From assembly GCA_011800155.1 (NCBI GenBank), contig CM022377.1, forward strand, positions 1,054,001 to 1,118,000: a stretch of DNA of 64,000 bases. Reading direction: 5' to 3'. Each line of letters starts with the position of its first letter. The first letter of the stretch is position 1. The notes under the pieces were generated by a model. It saw only the letters and a program-made list of their open reading frames with translations, was not told where the DNA came from and ran no database searches. Positions 57,350 through 64,000 of the stretch are shown one piece after another. The translations under genes were made by a program, and so were the position numbers. Source of the DNA: Flammulina velutipes. Lineage: Eukaryota; Basidiomycota; Agaricomycetes; Agaricales; Physalacriaceae.

Positions 57350-60189
57350 CTACATTCTCGATCTGAGCTGCCACCTCCGAGATGTCCCGTACTTCTGACT
57401 CTCGAGTCGGAGCTCTCTTCGCAGAATCTTCCCACTCCCAGTCTTGGGGATGCTATCAACAAACGCCACCCCTCCATCTAACCACTTTACTCTTGACATG
57501 GATTTAGCGACATGCTAGTACGATCCTGTCAATTCTCAGGTATTCGGCAAAATTATCCTTGGGCCAACCTTTTGGATCTCAAACTTCAACTTGTAGGCGA
57601 GAGAGCGATCTTCGCGAATTGAGATGGCCACCTGCGGCTTCAACACTACGAAGGCGAACGGAAGTTCTCCAGAATAGTCGTCGGCAATCCCGATGACTGC
57701 AACATCGGCGACACAAGTGTGTTTGAGGATATGTCCCTCTAGCTCTGCGGGAGCGACTTGATGAGTCCGGACCTAAATATAAGACATTAGAGACACCTTG
57801 CGTGAAGGACTAGGATAAGAGGGTACCTTGATTAGTTCTTTTACCCGGTCTACGATGAACAGCTCATTGTTTGTGATTATGACTGAATCACCAGTGCGCA
57901 GCCACCTGCAATTTTATGAGTTACATTCCCCCAGACCTCGCCGACACTCACCCATCTCTATTCAGTACCTCAGCCGTCCTAAGACAAAAGGCTAGTCAAT
58001 CACGCTGCTCGTCCGAACCGACTTCCGAAGACTTACGCGTCACGGTTCCGATAGTATCCTGACGTGATCTGACCTCCTCTGATATACAGTTCGCCTTCTT
58101 CGCCTTCACCCGCCATGCTCTCATCAGCCTTGATGAGCTTCGCCTCGGTACCGGGAAGAAGTTGACCGCCACTTCCCAAAACACCAACTTTCTGGGAAAC
58201 GGGAAACTGTAGAAATTGAATTCAGACCATTAGCCGATGGAAGAGATTTTGAATCTAACCATGCTGGCCGCTCCACAAGTCTCGGTCATTCCTGGATGAA
58301 GACTAGAATAAGCATGTACTACACATGAGATGAATGAAGTGTTTGAGACTAACCATATCCTTGGCCCAGGTCGATACCAGGTAGAACAGCTAGTATCTCT
58401 TCCGTGAGACTTGCGCTAAGTGGTGCAGCTGCTACGATACAGTACCGAACCGAAGAGAGATTGAACGTTCTTGTGGCAGGATGCTTTGAGTCTAAGTAAG
58501 CACTCTATCGTGACACGGGAGGGGGTGCTGGTATGGTACTGACTTTGCATAGAAGGACCGCCTGCGGAGGCACTAAGCTATTGCAGAATTAGCACGTGCT
58601 ACCCCAATGAGAAGGCGTGGCGCCCACCTCAGATGGGTAATCTGATACCGCTGGATGCTGCCCAGAAAACTTTCGAAGTGAAATTTTGAAGCGAGAACGA
58701 GGGTCATCTGTAAGGCGAATTAGATTCGTAAAGGTCATATGATGAAAGCATACTGAAGCATAGAGCATGAAATGAAGCTAGAGGATGGGTAGATTCAATC
58801 TGTCTTAATCGTGAAAAGAGAATGTCCAAAACATACATTAAAGACCAGTCCATAGATATCTGACGAGGAAGAGTTAGGATTGGGCTACCTACCGCCGTTG
58901 GGACTTACGATAGAGAGGCAGAACTGCGGAGAAAGGCAAACCAAGATATGTCAGCGGCCTCGAACACAAATAGCTCTGTTGGGCTCACATCCAGCACCAA
59001 CATCGCCTGGTCGGAACCTCTGCTCTCCAGACGGTGCGTAAGTTTCATTCAGGCGGTTCCACGTAGCCTCTTGTATGATCATACTGATAACGTTCCGATG
59101 GGTGATACAAACGGCCTGAAGAAGAAAAGAGTCAATACAACGCCCAAGTCTAGAAGCGATAGTGACGGAAGAGCCACGGCGAGGCGCGGAAGGTCGATAG
59201 GACTTACCTTGGGCATCCCCGTAGTTCCAGATGAAGGTGCCAGAAATGCTAGGGCGTGTTCTCCTTCCTCGCCCTGAAGCACGCGTTCCACCGCAGGCGG
59301 CAAGCGAGAGCCTTCGTCGATAATATCTCGTAAACCTTTATAAGAAAAGGAGTGTGTCGCCATTATATCTTGTTCACTTTCAGAGCTTATGACATCTCCG
59401 ACCGGCAGGGAGTCGAACACGATTATTCGGTCGAGGGATAGTATAGTTCCGGTTGAAGATATCGCTTCAAGGACGACGGGAAGGCAGTCGGAGTGGACTA
59501 TGAACAGCACGGGTTCGGTTAGACGAATGGAATGAGCTGGATATCTATTAGAAGGTGTCGGCACAGAACGAAAATATACGTACAAAGCTCGCTCAGTGTG
59601 AGCGTGGGGCTTATCGTCCTGTGGTAAAGAAGCTTTGAGCATCCTGTTCAAAGGTACGAACATGTATACGCACGCTACCACGCCTCCTACTCGATGAGTT
59701 GCCCAAGCACAAGGTCCGAAGTCTGTAGATAATTGCGTTAACTATCTGTATGCACCGATGAGACGACGGAGCTTACCTATATGATTGGGGCTCATGATGC
59801 CAACTAGACCAGTAAGAAACCTTCCCACTAAGCACCCATACTTGCTTACCCACATCATCATGCTCTACTCAACAGTCAAACACAAGTTCACGGATGCAAT
59901 TGGTAGTCACTTACTGATTCCATAGGTGTGGTATAACGATGCCGCCAAATATTGTGTACGCCGTCGTAGCTAGTTAAAAACGTCAGGATGTCCAGTGACC
60001 TGTACCAAACATCGTAGTTACATCTTCCAGGAAGATCAGCTCCCCCGTATCGTCGTCTATCAAACACGGCGTAGTTGATGCTCGCTTAGGTCGAGTCGGA
60101 TGCTCAAAATCATCTAGGAGAAATTGAGGGATTGTCAAATGACCAGGGACAGGTGAGGTGAGCGGCACAGTAGAACGAAATATGGTCAT
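57350..60189 (-). CDS. adenylate-forming ligase (4-coumarate-CoA-ligase-like)
   Basis: Over ten exons, about 580 residues. It shows the ANL superfamily motifs in order: FLAPSSGTTGMPK (P-loop A3, near 59220), GQGYG then GMTETCGAA (A5, split by an intron), GELYIRGGQITSGYYRN and DGWLRTGDS (A7), VDRVKELIK (A8), PAELEGHILKH, and the catalytic lysine in IPKTGSGKILRREL (A10, near 57460). It activates a carboxylic acid as acyl-AMP and passes it to CoA. The sequence fits the fungal 4CL/luciferase-like group; the acid is unknown. The last residues SRRWQLRSRM do not form a clear peroxisomal signal. The start at 60189 gives TIFRSTVPL, normal for the family. Confidence 0.88.
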
Positions 60190-60637
60190 CTTGGGGTGCT
60201 GTGGTTATCAGGAACAAATCCAGGTTTATGTACCAAGCCGCACGCCTTACCCTCTATGTGAGACCTACTCGGCAGTAGATCTGTCGTATACGGTCTACCA
60301 ATGTGCTGTTGCGGTGATAGGTACAGGGAAGATAGGTTTCGTAGGTCCATTTTGGTATTGCCTACATCGCTCAATGTGTAGATGGTGTGAAGACCGGGTT
60401 AATATGTTGAATCCCGCTGGTGGAAGTCCGAGGAGAACCGGGCGATAAGCTCATACGTAGAACTGATAAGAGATCGAGGACTCGCACCGAAGGTGCCGCA
60501 TACAAAGCGCTTGTACAATGCCAGCTAAAGATGTTGAAGAATGTTGGGCGCGACTTGAAATATACTCTGGCTGTACTCGTCAAAGGACATGATTTGTTTG
60601 CCATTATGGTACACTTGTAATAGGGGGGCTTTAAGTT
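60190..60637. other. intergenic
   Basis: 448 bases between the ligase start and the SOD stop, holding the ligase promoter. The open frames are short and patternless. Confidence 0.5.
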
Positions 60638-61584
60638 TTAGACCGCGTCGGCAAGTCGCTTTTCTGCTTCCTTGAAGTTTACGACATTCCAAATGGCGTT
60701 CAAGTACTACCCGGGCGTGAGCAATGTGCATATACAGAGAAATCGAAAGGCTTACGTCAGGCTTGACGTTCTTGTATTGAATGTAGAAAGCCTAACAAAG
60801 TCTTGTTGAAAACAACCGGATACTACGGAATTGTTGAACTTACATGCTCCCAGATGTCGATTCCAATGATTGGGGTATGGCCTGAAGAACAGTCAGATGG
60901 GTCACTTCCTATGATGGACAACGTACTGAGAAGGGGATCCTGGTTGAGAGTGGTGACAATCTCGAGCCTTTTGGTCGACGCGTTATATCCCTAAGAACAT
61001 GTAAGACATTGGATGATGTGAACGTGTTGCAACATACGAGCCATCCCCAACCACTGCCTTGAATAGCAGCTGTCTTGGCGTTGAACTCCTTCTTGAAAGC
61101 CTCCACAGAACCGAAGTCGCGTTCGATGGCAGTCTTGAGGGGACCTGCTTCCAGCTTGCCTCCCTCGGCGTTCGCAGGGGCAAGATTCTTCCAGAACAGA
61201 GAATGGTTGATATGGCCTATGCAAAGCTTTATTACAGGGAGCTCAAGGAAGAGACGCCACTCACCTCCACCGTTGAACTTGAGTGCGGCTTGCAAAGCAA
61301 TGTGATCTTTCGTGGACGGGGCCTTGGCGTACGCTTCCTCAGTCGCGTTCAGACCGTTGACATAGGTCTGATGGTGCTTTTTGTGGTGAAGAGTCATGAT
61401 TTCCTCGCAAATATACGGCTCGAGAGCCTGCAAGCTAGTTGGTTTCACGTTCGTTGCTTCACATAGAACTCACATTGTAGGCGTAAGGCAGCTCGGGAAG
61501 AGTATGGAGGCTCGCTGCGCCAGCAGAGGCTGCAAAAGAGCGAGCAAGAGTAGGTCGGAGAGCAGCACGAGCAATGGACAACAT
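60638..61584 (-). CDS. SOD2: mitochondrial manganese superoxide dismutase
   Basis: Five or so exons, about 225 residues. Exon 1 (from 61584) encodes an Arg/Ala-rich mitochondrial presequence ([17 protein letters not shown]) and [11 protein letters not shown]. Metal ligands are visible as His in [14 protein letters not shown], His in HINHSLFW, and Asp and His in [24 protein letters not shown] and [14 protein letters not shown] complete the Mn/Fe-SOD fold. It converts matrix superoxide to hydrogen peroxide. The exon holding DIWEHAF sits just before the last short exon ending EKRLADAV. The length and order are normal. It is divergent from the C2H2 gene. Confidence 0.92.
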
Positions 61585-61909
61585 GGTGGTTGAAGGAAGA
61601 GGTTCACTTTAGCCTGCTTCGCGTCAACGCGGATTGCTCAGCTTCCGTAAATCATGATGTCATTTGTATGTTGCTGCTCGCCATTTTCAGCCACTCGCCG
61701 GATATTGCCGTTCCGTAGGATGTGGCGCAGGAAGAACAACCGCCTGCATGTGCAATCTGAACACATTGTCCTGTTTCCAAGGGGAGTTATGGTCTATTTC
61801 TTTTATTGTAGCTCACAACCGCAATACTCGAAAGACCTGTCGCTCTTTGTTCTATGGCCTTGATCGCTGATATAAAAGCTGAGAAATTCTCAAAGATAGT
61901 CTAGGGATA
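61585..61909. promoter_or_regulatory. divergent promoter, SOD2 and C2H2 gene
   Basis: 325 bases. A GATATAAAAGC TATA element at about 61869-61879 lies about 35 bases before the forward start at 61910. No gene or repeat otherwise. Confidence 0.6.
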
Positions 61910-62632
61910 ATGTCTGACGTCGATGAAGTTCCCCCTTCCAAAATGGATGGTTGTTCTAATCGCCAGGTAAGTTCTCAAAATGCCCAATTCCTAGCTATAG
62001 GACCTAGACCCAACTTACTCAAGTCTATTGCAGTATCACTTTTATTACACCTGCCCATTCCCAAACTGTCTCTTCTCAAAGAGGCAGATATCTCACTACA
62101 AAGAGCATCTCAGAAAAGCACAGTACGTTTCCACTGCGCCACACATCACAATTCACTAATCCTCATTCCTCGCAGCAAAGGACCATCACCTGCATCCTCT
62201 GACACCACTCCATCGAGGACAAAAGTCACGAAACTCCACCGTTCCAAGAAGCCATATGATCGTCCGTCGCTTAAAATACATCCAAGGTCCAAGCCGTCGC
62301 TAGATTTTACGGGACACTCCGATGGCGACAAACCGTTAGTTCCTCGGTTGAACGAGCCTCGTGCTCCCACTCAAGCTCCTTTGCCTGGAGACTGGGCCCG
62401 TCAGGCCCCCCTCGGCAGCGCGTACCATCTTCCCCCCGAAACTATGCCTCATGCAGCTCCGTTGGCGCCACATGCCGGTTACAATGCGGGCCTTTCCCCT
62501 GCCAATGATTCTTTGGTCCCACCTGGAGGGACGCAGTGGCATCCTTGGCCCCCCGCCTGGATTCAGAATCAGGCAGTGCCGTTGCCCATGGTAGGACGGC
62601 CCTACGACTCGAACTCCATGTATCCTCAGTAA
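61910..62632 (+). CDS. small C2H2 zinc-finger protein
   Basis: Three exons, about 190 residues. Exon 1 encodes MSDVDEVPPSKMDGCSNRQ. After an intron at about 61968-62030, exon 2 reads YHFYYTCPFPNCLFSKRQISHYKEHL, a C-x4-C-x8-H-x3-H finger, slightly atypical. A second intron follows near 62120-62175. The last exon has a basic segment (KLHRSKKPYDRPSLKIHPRSK) and a long Pro-rich tail with PPGGTQWHPWPPAW. Finger plus basic region suggests a DNA-binding or regulatory protein; a single finger alone is weak evidence for a specific site. Not recognised further. Confidence 0.6.
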   Translation: MSDVDEVPPSKMDGCSNRQVSSQNAQFLAIGPRPNLLKSIAVSLLLHLPIPKLSLLKEADISLQRASQKSTVRFHCATHHNSLILIPRSKGPSPASSDTTPSRTKVTKLHRSKKPYDRPSLKIHPRSKPSLDFTGHSDGDKPLVPRLNEPRAPTQAPLPGDWARQAPLGSAYHLPPETMPHAAPLAPHAGYNAGLSPANDSLVPPGGTQWHPWPPAWIQNQAVPLPMVGRPYDSNSMYPQ

Positions 62633-63084
62633 TCAGCGGTGTTTCCGTAGTAAGGCATATTGTCACCTCTGCACGATTTCAATTTCATTATCTTGGCCTA
62701 CCCTCACGAACTTTGTAACCATGTAGCACTCAGTTAGTATAAAGTACCTCTTATGAAAATATTCATTTATCGGGCAGAAATTTCACTCTCCACTTCAAAC
62801 TACTTACTATCCCATCAGGATAAGTATGTCTTTTATAGGTATCAACATGATCAATGTCATCTCCGAATCGATATCATTCGCCGCCACCTCGTGGGTTCAC
62901 TGGGCCAATTGCTCGGTTCACGATCGGATCTGAAGAAGGCGATATGATAGAAACGGTCGAGGGATACAATAAATAAGTACTATACAAGAAAACAAAGTTA
63001 CGGAACAAAGAAGGCTGTGAATATACAGAAACGTGCGAATGGAAGGAGTTCCTTCGCAGTTTTAGCCTCCCTCAAGACTCAGAC
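62633..63084. other. convergent 3' intergenic region
   Basis: 452 bases between the stops of the C2H2 gene and the velvet gene. No gene or repeat recognised. Confidence 0.45.
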
Positions 63085-64000
63085 TCAGTCAGAGTCCGAC
63101 CGGGCTCCATCCTCATCTTCCAAGTCGTCAGTACGCCCTCGCTTCTTCGGGGTGCGAACCCTCATCTCATGGCGTACATGGACCCGATTGTTGTACGTGG
63201 CCACAGTCTACGGATGATCACGATTGTTAAGAAAATCTTCCCCCCACGAGGCATCTGGATAACGACTTACCCTTGTCAGAGACGTGGACCGAGGCAACGC
63301 AGGCGTCTTTTTCGAGGCATATATCTTGAAGACCCCACCGAAGCATTGCGCCTGCATGAGAGTTGTAGCGCCGCCCGGGATTGACGGGTTCAGCATCTGT
63401 GCCGACGTATCAAACGTCTTGTAGCTGAGGAGGAACATTCCTTCGTGTCGGACGGATATATCCTAGGGGCTCTCGGTCAGCACAAGTGGATATGAAAGCT
63501 ATAATGAAAAGTACGGGGAAAGCAAATACGATCATCTCCTTTCCGTTGTACTTTATCAAATTCGGGTTTTCCGATGTCGAGCCGTAGAGGACTTCATCGC
63601 TGTTCTGGAGACAGCTTTCGTACACAGGGATTCCCGTCTCGGGCTCAGTGAACAAGGGTGTTTCTGGAAGCCATACGTGAGTACCATCCGCGCCGGCTGC
63701 CTCCACCACAAAGGCAGTCGGGATTGCCCTTACCATTAGGACTGGGGACGTGTTTCTCATCCACTTTGTAGAGAAGCACGGAGCAAAGTGTGTAGGAAGT
63801 ATCGACACTGCTAAAAACAAATATTGAGTCCGGGTGATGACTGGAGCGATTCGATTCACACCTATAGTCCTGAATTTCTCTCTCCGTGCCCGGCCCTAGC
63901 TGCTCGAAATACCTGACCGTTACAACAGCGGGAGGATCTACAGCGCGTCGGTCCGCAGACGCGTGCTTATAATTACGTTCCGCGGAGGCATATCTTTGAA
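63085..64000 (-). CDS. velvet-family regulator, 3' part (5' end outside window)
   Basis: Reverse-strand exons running off the right edge. Readable velvet-domain pieces in order are ADRRAVDPPAVVTVRYFEQ (near 63920), the EREIQDY end of that exon, a strand region with VDTSYTLCSVLLYK, then DISVRHEGMFLLSYKTFD (near 63440), and GGVFKIYASKKTPALPRS (near 63320). The last exon gives a basic RVRTPKKRGRTDD, probably a nuclear signal, and an acidic end DEDGARSDSD with the stop at 63085-63087. Velvet proteins (VeA, VelB, VosA) are DNA-binding regulators of sexual development and secondary metabolism. Which member this is cannot be told without the N-terminus. Confidence 0.78.

Overview
The window is nuclear DNA from a filamentous basidiomycete, most likely an agaric-type Agaricomycete. 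The evidence is genes broken by many 45-60 nt GT-AG introns, NACHT-WD40 (NLR-like) genes, a ricin-B-like lectin, M43 secreted metalloproteases, a CYP, a DUF7770-like protein and a velvet regulator. No prokaryotic, rRNA, tRNA or CRISPR feature was seen. All calls come from reading the sequence; no database search was run.

Layout. 0-5.4 kb is a graveyard: a 32-bp minisatellite, then scrambled pieces of genes whose fuller copies lie at 21.5-28.7 kb (secreted beta-rich protein, MYND-finger protein, deaminase-like protein, MFS transporter). 5.4-20.5 kb is mostly ordinary gene space: BRO1 and MIC10 (divergent), a lectin, a broken SEN34 copy, a kinase with exon-encoded helical repeats, SEN34 and a coiled-coil/AT-hook-like protein (divergent), and a small conserved hypothetical. 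21.5-28.7 kb holds the secreted protein, the MYND protein, an MFS transporter and a truncated deaminase-like copy with an hAT-type MITE just upstream.

29.0-55.9 kb is organised by inverted duplications. The outer arms each carry an NLR, a small ORF (S) and a membrane-anchored helical protein (P). The left NLR is open. The right one has lost its Walker A segment and carries a nonsense codon and frameshifts. Between the arms sit an inverted pair of M43 metalloproteases flanking UDP-glucose dehydrogenase, plus QCR6, a P450, an aminoglycoside-phosphotransferase-like (APH-like) gene and a DUF7770-like gene. 56.1-64 kb has the second APH-like gene, an adenylate-forming ligase, mitochondrial Mn-SOD, a C2H2 protein and the 3' part of a velvet-family gene that runs off the window.

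Housekeeping genes here (BRO1, MIC10, SEN34, UGD, QCR6, SOD2) are single and intact. Accessory genes are repeatedly duplicated, usually inverted, and one copy is often decayed. The best candidate for an undescribed system is the NLR-S-P cassette, which was copied as a unit.
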